A stretch of DNA of 64,000 nucleotides from Massilia rubra. Lineage in GTDB: Bacteria > Pseudomonadota > Gammaproteobacteria > Burkholderiales > Burkholderiaceae_D. Positions 42,885-52,506 of the stretch are shown in pieces. The stretch's first letter is position 1. Each line of letters starts with the position of its first letter. Both the position numbers and the translations under genes were made by a program. The notes below the pieces were generated by a model. It saw only the letters and a list, made by a program, of their open reading frames with translations. It searched no databases and was not told the origin of the DNA. The stretch lies in contig NZ_VUYU01000017.1 of assembly GCF_011682065.1 (NCBI RefSeq), forward strand, positions 62,001 through 126,000, given 5' to 3'.

Positions 42885-44660
42885 ATGCTCAGGTTGAAGT
42901 ACCTTCCTTTCGCGCTGCTGTTGTTCGGCGCTCCCGTATTCGCCCAGGACGCCGCCGTGCGCGCGGCCGAGGCGCCCGAAATCCATACCGGCTATGCCGA
43001 CAAGGCCGGCTGGGCCGCCAAGAAATTCATGGTCGCCGCAGCCAATCCGCTGGCGGTCGACGCCGGCTACCAGATATTGCGCAAGGGGGGCAGCGCCATC
43101 GACGCGGCGATTGCCACCCAGTTGATGCTCACCCTGGTCGAGCCGCAATCGTCCGGCATCGGCGGCGGCGCCTTTTTGATGCACTACGACGGCAAGAACG
43201 TGCAAGCCTTCGACGGCCGCGAAACCGCGCCCGCCGCCGCCGACGAGCACCTGTTCCAGAACAAGGATGGCACGCCGCTCGCGCGCACCGCCGGCGTGGT
43301 GGGCGGCCGTTCGGTCGGCGCCCCCGGCGTGCTGCGCATGCTCGAGATGGCGCACCGCCAGCACGGCAAGCTGCCCTGGAAGGCGCTGTTCGCGCCGGCC
43401 ATTGCCATGGCCGACAAGGGTTTTCCGGTCAGCCAGCGCTTGAATGGCATGCTGATGTTCGACCAGCACCTGCGCAAGGACCCGGTGGCGGCCGCCTATT
43501 TCTATGATAAGGATGGCAAGCCCTGGCCGATCGGCCACCAGCTGCGCAACCCGGCGCTGGCGGCCACCCTGCGCGAGATCGCCGCCGGCGGCGCCGATGC
43601 TTTCTACAAGGGCCGCATCGCCAAAGACATTGCGGCCAAGGTGGCGGGGCACCCAACCAATCCCGGCCTGTTGACGGCGGCCGACATCGGCGGCTACCAG
43701 CCCAAGGTGCGCGCGCCGGTGTGCAGCGACTACCGCGCCTACACGGTGTGCGGCATGCCGCCGCCATCGTCGGGCGGCATCGCCGTGGCGCAGATGCTGG
43801 GCATGCTCGAGACGCGCGACATGCGCGCCTATGCGCCGGTAAACGGGGTGCTGGGGTCTGAGGCCGTGCATGTGTTCACCGAAGCCGGGCGCCTGGCCTA
43901 CGCCGACCGCAATCGCTACGCGGCCGACACCGACTTCGTGCCGCTGCCGGGACGCGGCATTCCCAGCCTGATCGACAAAGCCTACCTGCGCCAGCGCGCC
44001 TCCCTGATCGGCGACAAGTCGATGGGCACCGCTAGTGCCGGCACGCCGCCGGGCATGGAAGTGGCGTGGGGGCTCGATAACGCGATCGAAACGCCATCGA
44101 CCTCGCACTTCGTGGTGGTGGACGGCAAAGGCGCCGGCCTGTCGATGACGACCACGGTGGAAGACGCCTTCGGGTCGCGCCAGATGGTCGATGGCTTCAT
44201 CCTGAATAACCAGCTCACCGATTTTTCCTTCGATTCGGTCGACGCGAGCGGGCCGGTGGCGAACCGGGTGCAGGCCGGCAAACGCCCGCGCAGCGCCATG
44301 TCGCCCACCGTCGTATTCGACCGCCAGAGCGGCAAACTGGTGCTGGCGATCGGCTCGCCCGGCGGGCCGGCCATCATCAACTACGTGGCCAAGACCCTGG
44401 TCGGCACCCTGGACTGGGGTCTGAACGTGCAGCAGGCCATCAGCCTGCCGAACTTCGGCAGCCGCAACGGCCCGACCGAGCTGGAAACCGGGCGCTTTTC
44501 TCCCGCCGTGCAGGAGGAACTCAAGGCGCGCGGGCATGCCCTGCGCAGCTACGAGATGACGTCCGGCCTGCACGGCGTGCAGCGCATCCTGATCCACGGC
44601 GAGCCATGGTGGTTTGGCGGCGCCGATCCGCGCCGCGAAGGCGTGGCCAAGGGCGACTGA
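42885..44660 (+). CDS. ggt: Gamma-glutamyltransferase
   Basis: This 591-residue periplasmic enzyme cleaves glutathione and transfers the gamma-glutamyl group. Signal peptide MLRLKYLPFALLLFGAPVFAQ. The proenzyme self-cleaves before the catalytic Thr in ETPSTSHFVVVD (residue near 406), giving large and small subunits. The substrate-binding ETAP segment is in DGRETAPAAA, and the small subunit has GSPGGPAIINYV. Length fits the family. The start has GGAG upstream. Confidence 0.94.
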   Translation: MLRLKYLPFALLLFGAPVFAQDAAVRAAEAPEIHTGYADKAGWAAKKFMVAAANPLAVDAGYQILRKGGSAIDAAIATQLMLTLVEPQSSGIGGGAFLMHYDGKNVQAFDGRETAPAAADEHLFQNKDGTPLARTAGVVGGRSVGAPGVLRMLEMAHRQHGKLPWKALFAPAIAMADKGFPVSQRLNGMLMFDQHLRKDPVAAAYFYDKDGKPWPIGHQLRNPALAATLREIAAGGADAFYKGRIAKDIAAKVAGHPTNPGLLTAADIGGYQPKVRAPVCSDYRAYTVCGMPPPSSGGIAVAQMLGMLETRDMRAYAPVNGVLGSEAVHVFTEAGRLAYADRNRYAADTDFVPLPGRGIPSLIDKAYLRQRASLIGDKSMGTASAGTPPGMEVAWGLDNAIETPSTSHFVVVDGKGAGLSMTTTVEDAFGSRQMVDGFILNNQLTDFSFDSVDASGPVANRVQAGKRPRSAMSPTVVFDRQSGKLVLAIGSPGGPAIINYVAKTLVGTLDWGLNVQQAISLPNFGSRNGPTELETGRFSPAVQEELKARGHALRSYEMTSGLHGVQRILIHGEPWWFGGADPRREGVAKGD

Positions 44661-44742
44661 GGGTGAAAGTCAAGCTATTGTAAAAAGTGTACAAGCCCTA
44701 AGTTTCTCCCGCAAGGCGGGCAGACCCTGATACGCTTGGCGG

Positions 44743-45912
44743 ATGGAAACGGAACCGAAAACGGGCTTGATCCTTACCGGTGGTGGCGCGCGCGCCGCCT
44801 ACCAGGTGGGGGTGCTGCAGGCGATCTCGCAAATTTTGTGGGAGGCCGGCTGGCGGCCCGCGCGCAATCCCTTCGATATCATCTGCGGCACCTCGGCCGG
44901 CGCGATCAACGCCGTGGCCCTGGCCTGCCGCGCCGACAACTTCGGCGAGGGCGTGCAAAAGCTGCTCGATGTGTGGGAAAACTTCCGCGTCGAGCAGGTC
45001 TACCGCGCCGATTCGCTGGGCGTGCTGCGCTCGGGCGCGCGCTGGCTCTCGCTGCTCTCGTTCGGCTGGCTGCTGCGCAAATGGCGCGCCGCGCCGCCCG
45101 CCTCGCTGCTCGACAACACCCCGCTGGTGGGCCTGTTGCACCGCATGCTCGACCTGCCGCGCCTGGACGCGGCCATGTCCGACGGCCTGCTGCATGCGCT
45201 GGCGGTGACCGCCTCGTCCTACACCGCCGGTAACCACATCACCTTTTACCAGACCGCCGCCGACATCGCGCCGTGGGTGCGCATGCAGCGCATCGCCCTG
45301 CAGGACCAGATCGGGGTCGAGCATTTGCTGGCGTCGTCGGCGATTCCCTTCATCTTTCCGGCCGTGCCGCTGTACCTGGGCAGCCACCGCGAGTTTTGCG
45401 GCGACGGCTCGATGCGCCAGCTCGCGCCGATTTCGCCGGCCATCCACCTGGGGGCGTCGAAGGTGCTGGTGGTGGGCGCCGGTCGCCTGTCCGAGCCGAC
45501 CCGCGACACGCCCGGCCAGGCGCGCTATCCGAGCCTGGCGCAGATCGCCGGGCACGCCATGTCCTCGATTTTCCTCGACAGCCTGGCGGTCGACATCGAG
45601 CGCCTGAACCGCATCAACCTGACCCTGTCGCTGCTGCCCGAGGAATACCGCAGCAAGATGCCGTTGAAACCGGTGGAGCTGCTGGTGATCGCCCCGTCCG
45701 AACGGCTCGACGTGATCGCCAGCCGCCACACGGCCAGCCTGCCGGCGCCGATCCGCACCATGCTCTCGGGGATCGGCGCGACCGAGGCGCGCGGCTCGGC
45801 GCTGGCCTCGTACCTGCTGTTCGAATCGAGCTACACCTGTGAACTGATCCAGCTCGGCCAGCGCGACACGCACGCGCGCCGCGCCGATGTGCTGGCCTTT
45901 TTTGGCTCCTGA
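44743..45912 (+). CDS. Patatin-like phospholipase
   Basis: This 389-residue protein carries the oxyanion-hole motif [14 protein letters not shown], the nucleophile in GTSAGAIN (Ser51) and the catalytic Asp in [16 protein letters not shown]. No signal peptide, so cytoplasmic or membrane-associated. It likely acts as a phospholipase or acyl hydrolase. It ends 34 bases before the response regulator start, possibly in the same unit. Confidence 0.88.
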   Translation: METEPKTGLILTGGGARAAYQVGVLQAISQILWEAGWRPARNPFDIICGTSAGAINAVALACRADNFGEGVQKLLDVWENFRVEQVYRADSLGVLRSGARWLSLLSFGWLLRKWRAAPPASLLDNTPLVGLLHRMLDLPRLDAAMSDGLLHALAVTASSYTAGNHITFYQTAADIAPWVRMQRIALQDQIGVEHLLASSAIPFIFPAVPLYLGSHREFCGDGSMRQLAPISPAIHLGASKVLVVGAGRLSEPTRDTPGQARYPSLAQIAGHAMSSIFLDSLAVDIERLNRINLTLSLLPEEYRSKMPLKPVELLVIAPSERLDVIASRHTASLPAPIRTMLSGIGATEARGSALASYLLFESSYTCELIQLGQRDTHARRADVLAFFGS

Positions 45913-45946
45913 ACCTTTGATGCGGCCCACCGCCATGGAGAACGTC

Positions 45947-46669
45947 ATGAAAGCACTGATTGTCGACGACGACGTCGTCTCGCGCATTGCGCTGATGGAC
46001 CTGCTGTCGGTGTACGGCATTTTCGACCTGGTCGAAGCCGAAGACGGCGCCGCCGCCTGGGACCTGCTCGCAGCGGGCCTGCATCCGGTGATCGTATTTT
46101 GCGATGTGCGCATGCCGCGCATGTCCGGCATCGCCTTGTTGGAGCGCATGAAGGGCGACCCGCACCTGGCCCAGGTGCCGTTCGTGCTGGTGTCGTCGGC
46201 CTCCGACCGCGACACCGTGCTGCAGGCGGTGACCCTGGGCGCGGTCGGCTACATCCTCAAACCGCTGCACGCGGCCGAAGCGCGCGCGCATCTGGAGAAA
46301 ATCTTCCGCATCACGCTCGACAAACTGGCCGAAGACCCGGCCACCACCATGCGCCGCCTGAACATCGGGCCGGACCGGCTGGCCGCCTACCTGGCCGCGT
46401 TCGCCGAGCAGTTGCTGGCCGGGCGCGTCGATATCGTCGCGCTGCTCGACGCCGGCGAGGGCGCCGACGCCCGCCTGCGCATCGATTCGGTGCATACCGG
46501 CTGCATGACGCTCGGCCTGTGGCACGTGGCCTCGCAGCTCGATAACGCGCGCCGTGGCCTGCCCGACGCCCGCACCGTGGCCCTGGTGCTGGGCGAAGTG
46601 AGCGAGTCGGTGCGGCGCCAGTTAACCCGCCTGCGCGCCGGCATGCCCGATGAAGGAGTGCTTGCCTGA
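45947..46669 (+). CDS. Response regulator with a helical C-terminal domain (paralogue A)
   Basis: This 240-residue regulator has a receiver domain with acidic DDD (7-9) and phospho-acceptor D53 in VFCDVRMPRMSG, and switch Lys in GYILKPLHA. The C-terminal 110 residues (RRLNIGPDRLAAYLAAFAEQLLAGRVDIVALLDAG and HTGCMTLGLWHVASQLDNA) are helical, with an HTGC motif reminiscent of an HPt-like bundle, but no DNA-binding motif. It is a clear paralogue of 51700-52419; the two bracket the giant kinase. Start ATG 45947 with GGAG upstream. Confidence 0.82.
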   Translation: MKALIVDDDVVSRIALMDLLSVYGIFDLVEAEDGAAAWDLLAAGLHPVIVFCDVRMPRMSGIALLERMKGDPHLAQVPFVLVSSASDRDTVLQAVTLGAVGYILKPLHAAEARAHLEKIFRITLDKLAEDPATTMRRLNIGPDRLAAYLAAFAEQLLAGRVDIVALLDAGEGADARLRIDSVHTGCMTLGLWHVASQLDNARRGLPDARTVALVLGEVSESVRRQLTRLRAGMPDEGVLA

Positions 46670-49600
46670 ACCCGATCCGCCGCCTGCGCGCCCTGTGCGC
46701 GCTGTTCCTGGTGCTGTGCTGCCTGCCTTTCGCCGGCAGCCAGGCCGCGCCCGCGCGCACCCTGCGCTTCGAGCACCTGAGCGTGGAACAGGGCCTGGCC
46801 CAGGAATCGGTGCTGGCGGTGGCCCAGGACGCCGACGGCTTCATGTGGTTCGGCAGCCAGGCCGGCCTGTCGCGCTTCGACGGCTACCGCGTCACCACCT
46901 GGCGCAATGTGGTCAGCAATCCGCGCAGCCTGGTCAACAACTGGGTGCGCGTGCTGCACGTGGACCACGGCGGGCGCCTGTGGATCGGCACCGACGGCGG
47001 GCTTGACCGCTTCGATCCGGTCACCCAGACTTTCATCCATTACGCGCCGAATGAACCGGTCAAGCGCGGCAACGGCAACCTGCACGTGCGCGCGATCGCC
47101 GGCGACGGCCGCCAGGGTCTGTGGCTGGGCACCAGCGACGGCCTGCAGCACTTCGACATGGTGAGCGGGCGCTTCAAGGTGTGGCACCATGTGGCGGGCG
47201 AGGAGGGCAGCCTGGCCGACGACCAGGTCAACGCGCTGGCGGTCGACGCCGGCGGGCGTGTCTGGGTCGGCACCTCGTCCGGCGTGGACAGCCTGGCGGT
47301 TGGCGCGCGCGCCTTCGAGCACCATCCGGCCCCTGGCCTGGACCACAAGAACAATATGGTGCAGGCCTTGCTGGTCGACGCCGACCAGACCCTGTGGATC
47401 GGCAGCCTGGGTGGCCTGGAAAGCTGGAAGATCGGCAGTCCTGCCGCGCAGCGGCGGCGCCTGGGCGCGCCGGACGGCCTGCGTTCGGGCTACGTCACCA
47501 CCCTGTACCAGGACCAGGACCGCAACCTGTGGGCCGGTAGCCATACCGACGGCCTGTATCGCTGGCAGCCGGCCACGCGCCGTTTCGCCAATTACCGCCA
47601 CCTGCCGGGCGACCGGCACAGTGTGGCCGACAACCAGATTTCGGCCATGTACCGCGACCGCGTCGGCACCTTCTGGGTCGGCACCTGGTACGCCGGCGTG
47701 AGCCGGGTCGACTTGAACAGCGGCGGCTTTGCGCGCATTGCGCGCCACGCCGAAATTGCCGATACCCTGTCCGACAACAAGGTACGCGCGATCGCCGCCG
47801 CCCCCGGAGGCGACCTGTGGATCGGCGCCAACAGCGGCTTGAACCGGCTCGACCCCGAGAGCGGCCAGGCGCGCCTGTACCGCCACGATCCCGATAACCC
47901 GAACAGCCTGGCCGGCATTCCGGCCAGCGCGCTGGCGCACGACCAGGACGGCATGCTGTGGATCGGCAGCCATTCGGGGGTGGCGCGTTTCGATGCCGCC
48001 AGCGGCAATTTCACGCGCCAGTCGTTCGCCGAGGGCGACCCGGACGGCAACCATATCCGCGGCATGCTGTCCGACCGCGCCGGCATGATGTGGATCGCCT
48101 CGCGCGGCGGCCTGCACCGGCTCGACCCGGCCACGCGCGCCGTCGTCACCTACCGCCACGACGCGGCCGACAGTTCCAGCCTGGCCGACAACGTGGTGCG
48201 CCCGCTGCTCGAAGACCGGCGCGGCCAGCTGTGGATCGGCACTTTCGATGGGCTCGACATGTTCGATCGCGCGAGTGGCAAATTCCGCCACTTCCGCCAC
48301 GATCCGGCCAACCCGGCCAGCCTCAGTCACGACGAAGTGCACTATCTGCACGAAGATAAAAAGGGCACGCTGTGGGTCGGCACCGCGGCAGGGCTGAACA
48401 AAATGACGATCGGCCCGGGCGCCGCCGGCGCGGTGAGCTTCCGCCGCTACACCGTGGCCGACGGCGTGGCCGACGATGCGATTGCCGCCATCCTGGAAGA
48501 CGAGGAGGGCAAACTGTGGGTGAGCACCAACACCGGCATCTCGCGCTTCGATCCGGCCACGGGCACCTTCCGCAACTACAGCGCCGGCGACGGCACCATC
48601 GAAGGCGCCTACTTTGACGGCTCGGCCCTGCGCGCGCCGGACGGCACCATGTACTTCGGCGGCTTCAATGGCGTCACCGCCTTCAATCCCAAGGCCATCA
48701 GCGACAACCTGATCGCCCCGCGCCCGGTCATCACCGGTTTCCAGATCTTCAACAAGCCGGCCGCGCTGGCGCGTCCCGGCCTGTTCAAGGGGCCGGTCGA
48801 GTCGACCCGCGCGGTTACCCTGGGCGCGGCCGATTCGGTGTTTTCGCTCGAGTTCTCGGCCTTGCATTACGCCGCCCCGCAACGCAACCTGTTTTCGTAC
48901 CGGCTCGAGGGCTTCGACCAGAACTGGGTCAACACCGACGCCAGCCGCCGTTTCGCCACCTACACCAACCTCGATCCGGGCACCTACACCTTCCGCGTGC
49001 GCGCCGCCAACAAGGATGGCGTGTGGAGCGACGACAGCGCCAGCATGGTCATCACGATCCTGCCGCCGCTGTGGAAGACCTGGTGGTTCCGCACCCTGTC
49101 GGTGCTGCTGGTGCTGGGCAGCGCCTACTGGGCCTACCGCGCGCGCCTGTCGGGACTGCGGCGCCAGAAGGATCTGCTGGAAACCCAGGTCGGCGCGCGC
49201 ACGGTCGAAGTCGAGCAGCAGAACCGCCTGCTGGAGCGCCAGAAGCGCGAGCTCGAAGCGCAGCGCCTGGACGCCGACAACCAGCGCGCCGAGGCCGAGC
49301 AGCGCCGCTTCGACGCCGAACGCCAGAAGGAAGAAGTCGAGCGCCAGAAAGAGAACGTGGAGCTGGCGCACCGGAACATCTCGGTGCTGTCGGAAATCGG
49401 GCGCGAACTGACCGCCACGCTCGACATGGAAACCATCATGGGCACGGTGTACCGCCACGTGCACCACTTGATGGATGCGCGCATTTTCGGCATCGGCTTT
49501 TACCGCGAGGATGCGGGCGTGATCGAGTTTCCGTTCGCGATGGACCAGGGCGTGCGCAGCCAGTTCTATACGCGCCCGCTGGACGATCCGCACCAGTTTG

Positions 49601-51600
49601 CGGTGTGGTGCCTGAAGCACCGGCGCGAAGTGTTCATCAACAACCTCGAGGTCGAATATGCGCGCTACCTGGACGCCGAGCAGAGCGCCGTGCCGATCCC
49701 GCCGCTGCGGGTGGACGGCACGCCGCGCTCGCTGCCGGTGGCGATGATGTACGTGCCCCTGATCGTCAAGGAACGCATGATGGGCGTGCTGTGCGTGCAG
49801 AGCGTGGAGATCAATGCGTATCACCGCGTGCACCTGGACATGCTCAAGACACTGGCCGCGCACGCGGCGGTGGCGCTCGATAACGCGCGCGCCTACCGCG
49901 AGCTGGAAGAAACCCAGGCGCGCCTGGTCGAGCAGGAACGCCAGGTGCGCCTGAACACGGACGAACTGGCGCTGGCCAACCGCGCGCTCCAGGAAAACGA
50001 TGAACGACTGCGCCTGGCCAAGCAAAAGGCCGAAGACGCCACGCGCCAGAAGTCCGAATTCCTGGCCAATATGAGCCACGAAATGCGCACCCCGCTGGCC
50101 GGCGTAATCGGCATGCTGGGCTTTGCGCTGCGCGACGGCCACCTGCAGGAAAGCACGCGCGAGCAGATCCTGCGCGGGCAGGCCAACGCCCAGTCGCTGC
50201 TCACCATCATCAACGACCTGCTCGATTTTTCCAAGATCGAGGCGGGCAAGCTGACCATCGAAAACATCGATTTCGCGCTCACCGCCGCCGTCGAAAACGT
50301 GGTCAGCCTGTTCGAGGAGCAGGCCGCCGCCCAGAGCGTGGGCTTTGACGTGGCGCTGGCCGAGGACCTGCCGCGCTTCGTGGTGGGCGACCCGACCCGC
50401 CTGCGCCAGGTGCTGGTCAACCTGGTCGGCAACGCTTTCAAGTTCACCAACAACGGCGCGGTGCGCCTGGCGGTCGAACGGGTGGCCCCGGGCGAGGGCA
50501 GCGCGCCGGGGGTAAACGTGATCCGCTTTTCGGTCAGCGACACCGGCATCGGCATCGCCCAGGACGCGCTCGAGCGCCTGTTCCAGAAGTTCGAGCAGGC
50601 CGACAGCACCACCACGCGGCGCTACGGCGGCACCGGTCTGGGACTGGCGATCTGCCGCCAGCTGGTCGATCTGATGGGCGGCTCGATCAGCGTCGAGAGC
50701 CTTGAGGGCGTGGGCAGCACCTTCAGCGTGCTGCTGCCGCTGGCCGACGGCGTGGCCCCGCCGATGGTGCCGCACGTGCCGCGCGAGCCGCACAGCCACC
50801 GCCTGAAAGTGCTGTGCGCGGAAGACTTCCCGACCAACCAGATCATCATCCGCATGATGCTGGAAGACCTGGGGCACAAGGTCGATATCGCCGACAACGG
50901 CTTATTGGCGGTGGCGGCGTGCGCGCGTACCCGCTACGACCTGATTCTGATGGACGGGCGCATGCCCGAGATGGACGGCGCGTCCGCCACGCGCCTGATC
51001 CGCGCCGGCGGCCCGCCCGAAGCGCCGGTGCGCGACCAGGAACTGATGATCGTGGCCCTGACCGCCAACGCCAGCGAGGAAGACCGCAGCCGCTACCTCG
51101 CGTGCGGCATGGACGACTTCCTGACCAAGCCGATCGACGAAGCGGCCTTGCATCATCACCTGAGCCGCGCCATCGAGCGCCAGCTCCAGCGCGGCATCAG
51201 CCTTTCGCCGATGCCGCAGCCGCGCGTGGAACGCGCGCCGAGCACCTCGGAGCTGGACGCCATGTTCGGCGTCGATACGGGGCCGGCGCCGCTGGCGGGA
51301 CCTGCCGCGCACAACGCCGGACGGCGCGCCAGTGACCTGAAGGCGCGCATGCGGGCCGCCTTTGCCAGCGACCTGCCGGGCCGCCGCGCCGAGCTGGAAC
51401 AAGCCATCGCCATGCACGACGCCGAAACGGCGGGCCGCCTGCTGCACGGTTTCAAGGGCAGCTCGTCCTATCTGGAAGCGGCCGAACTGCACCAGTTATC
51501 GGGCGAAATGGAAGAAGCGGCCGACGCGCGCCGCTGGGACGCGATCGCGGCGGCCATGCCGCGTCTGCGCGAACTGCTGTCCGCCTACGACAACTTGTAG
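46666..51600 (+). CDS. Giant hybrid sensor kinase with propeller, Y_Y_Y, GAF, kinase, receiver and HPt domains
   Basis: About 1,644 residues. Order: signal peptide (LNPIRRLRALCALFLVLCCLPFAGSQA in parts), two-component propeller blades (about 30-690; repeated LWIGT...G...FD), Y_Y_Y domain (about 724-800), one membrane helix (near 805-825), a coiled coil (838-900), GAF (904-1075), HisKA with H1138 in SHEMRTPL, HATPase (ADSTTTRRYGGTGLGLAICRQLV), receiver with D1430 in LILMDGRMPEMDG, and HPt with H1594 in LLHGFKGSS. Start: no ATG/TTG fits; CTG 46666 has AAGGAG seven bases upstream and overlaps the regulator's stop (CTGA). GTG 46711 would cut the signal peptide. Likely senses an external polymer or surface signal. 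Confidence 0.88.
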   Translation: MNPIRRLRALCALFLVLCCLPFAGSQAAPARTLRFEHLSVEQGLAQESVLAVAQDADGFMWFGSQAGLSRFDGYRVTTWRNVVSNPRSLVNNWVRVLHVDHGGRLWIGTDGGLDRFDPVTQTFIHYAPNEPVKRGNGNLHVRAIAGDGRQGLWLGTSDGLQHFDMVSGRFKVWHHVAGEEGSLADDQVNALAVDAGGRVWVGTSSGVDSLAVGARAFEHHPAPGLDHKNNMVQALLVDADQTLWIGSLGGLESWKIGSPAAQRRRLGAPDGLRSGYVTTLYQDQDRNLWAGSHTDGLYRWQPATRRFANYRHLPGDRHSVADNQISAMYRDRVGTFWVGTWYAGVSRVDLNSGGFARIARHAEIADTLSDNKVRAIAAAPGGDLWIGANSGLNRLDPESGQARLYRHDPDNPNSLAGIPASALAHDQDGMLWIGSHSGVARFDAASGNFTRQSFAEGDPDGNHIRGMLSDRAGMMWIASRGGLHRLDPATRAVVTYRHDAADSSSLADNVVRPLLEDRRGQLWIGTFDGLDMFDRASGKFRHFRHDPANPASLSHDEVHYLHEDKKGTLWVGTAAGLNKMTIGPGAAGAVSFRRYTVADGVADDAIAAILEDEEGKLWVSTNTGISRFDPATGTFRNYSAGDGTIEGAYFDGSALRAPDGTMYFGGFNGVTAFNPKAISDNLIAPRPVITGFQIFNKPAALARPGLFKGPVESTRAVTLGAADSVFSLEFSALHYAAPQRNLFSYRLEGFDQNWVNTDASRRFATYTNLDPGTYTFRVRAANKDGVWSDDSASMVITILPPLWKTWWFRTLSVLLVLGSAYWAYRARLSGLRRQKDLLETQVGARTVEVEQQNRLLERQKRELEAQRLDADNQRAEAEQRRFDAERQKEEVERQKENVELAHRNISVLSEIGRELTATLDMETIMGTVYRHVHHLMDARIFGIGFYREDAGVIEFPFAMDQGVRSQFYTRPLDDPHQFAVWCLKHRREVFINNLEVEYARYLDAEQSAVPIPPLRVDGTPRSLPVAMMYVPLIVKERMMGVLCVQSVEINAYHRVHLDMLKTLAAHAAVALDNARAYRELEETQARLVEQERQVRLNTDELALANRALQENDERLRLAKQKAEDATRQKSEFLANMSHEMRTPLAGVIGMLGFALRDGHLQESTREQILRGQANAQSLLTIINDLLDFSKIEAGKLTIENIDFALTAAVENVVSLFEEQAAAQSVGFDVALAEDLPRFVVGDPTRLRQVLVNLVGNAFKFTNNGAVRLAVERVAPGEGSAPGVNVIRFSVSDTGIGIAQDALERLFQKFEQADSTTTRRYGGTGLGLAICRQLVDLMGGSISVESLEGVGSTFSVLLPLADGVAPPMVPHVPREPHSHRLKVLCAEDFPTNQIIIRMMLEDLGHKVDIADNGLLAVAACARTRYDLILMDGRMPEMDGASATRLIRAGGPPEAPVRDQELMIVALTANASEEDRSRYLACGMDDFLTKPIDEAALHHHLSRAIERQLQRGISLSPMPQPRVERAPSTSELDAMFGVDTGPAPLAGPAAHNAGRRASDLKARMRAAFASDLPGRRAELEQAIAMHDAETAGRLLHGFKGSSSYLEAAELHQLSGEMEEAADARRWDAIAAAMPRLRELLSAYDNL

Positions 51601-51699
51601 TCGCTCAAGCGCTGACCCGTCATGCATATGCTGTAATATTCGCCTGAACGTGATCGGAAAGGATGTTTTGTGGCGTTGCTGCGTACGGGAGGTGGCCAA

Positions 51700-52419
51700 A
51701 TGAAGGTTCTGGTGGTGGATGACGACATCGTATCGCGCATGGTGCTGATGCACTTGATCGACGCCTGCGGCAAATACGAAATCCTCGAAGCGGAAGACGG
51801 CGCTGACGCCTGGGACCAGCTGGAACAGGGCTTGCGCCCGGCGATCTGTTTTTGCGACCTGCGCATGCCGCGCCTGTCCGGCATGGACCTGCTGCAGCGC
51901 GTGCGCGCCGACGGCGCACTGGGCACGATGCCGTTCGTGCTGGTTTCCTCGGCCACCGACCGCGATACGGTCGACCAGGCCAGCGGCCTTGGCGCGTCGG
52001 GCTACATCGTCAAGCCGTTCCAGGGCGAGCAGGTGCGCGAGCACATGGCCGGCCTGACCGGGCGCGATCCGATCGCGGTGGCGCCGCGCGCCGAAAAAGT
52101 GCAGGCGACCCTGCTGCGCCTGGGGATCGGGGCCGAGCGCCTGATGGTCTACCTGGGCGGGCTGCAATCGCAGGTGGCCGCGGCCGGCGCCGACATCGCC
52201 GACCTGCTCGAACGCGGCGACGATGGCGCGGCCCGCGTGCGCATCGAACGCTTGCATGCCGGCTGCCTCACCCTGGGCCTGGACGGCGCGGCCGACACCC
52301 TCAAGTCGCTGCAGCCCGGCGCGCTCGATCCTGCCCAGGTCAAGCTGGCGCTGGCCGAGGTGGTGCGCTCGGCGATGCACCAGAGCGAAGCGCTCAAACG
52401 GGTAGGCGGCGCCTCCTGA
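51700..52419 (+). CDS. Response regulator with a helical C-terminal domain (paralogue B)
   Basis: This 239-residue regulator has D53 in CFCDLRMPRLSG and switch Lys in GYIVKPFQG. The C-terminal part (LRLGIGAERLMVYLGGLQSQVAAAGADIADLLERG and HAGCLTLGLDGAADTL) matches paralogue A. It starts at ATG 51700 with GGGAGG upstream, 99 bases after the kinase stop. It probably shares the phosphorelay of the hybrid kinase. Confidence 0.82.
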   Translation: MKVLVVDDDIVSRMVLMHLIDACGKYEILEAEDGADAWDQLEQGLRPAICFCDLRMPRLSGMDLLQRVRADGALGTMPFVLVSSATDRDTVDQASGLGASGYIVKPFQGEQVREHMAGLTGRDPIAVAPRAEKVQATLLRLGIGAERLMVYLGGLQSQVAAAGADIADLLERGDDGAARVRIERLHAGCLTLGLDGAADTLKSLQPGALDPAQVKLALAEVVRSAMHQSEALKRVGGAS

Positions 52420-52506
52420 CGGCGCTGCGCGAAAGCGCTTGATGTTGTGATAGTTTAGGTCTAAAGTATCTCTCGGTGAACGACTGACACTTTTCCCGGG
52501 GCGACC

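Noticed and set aside
42009-44597. 862-codon minus-strand ORF opposite the SDR and ggt genes
   Set aside because: It spans two unrelated plus-strand enzymes with intact catalytic motifs; it is a shadow.
46387-50877. 1,496-codon ORF on the minus strand opposite the hybrid kinase
   Set aside because: Composition is His/Arg/Gln/Val-rich without domains, as expected for the antisense of a GC-rich gene; the plus strand has full kinase domains.
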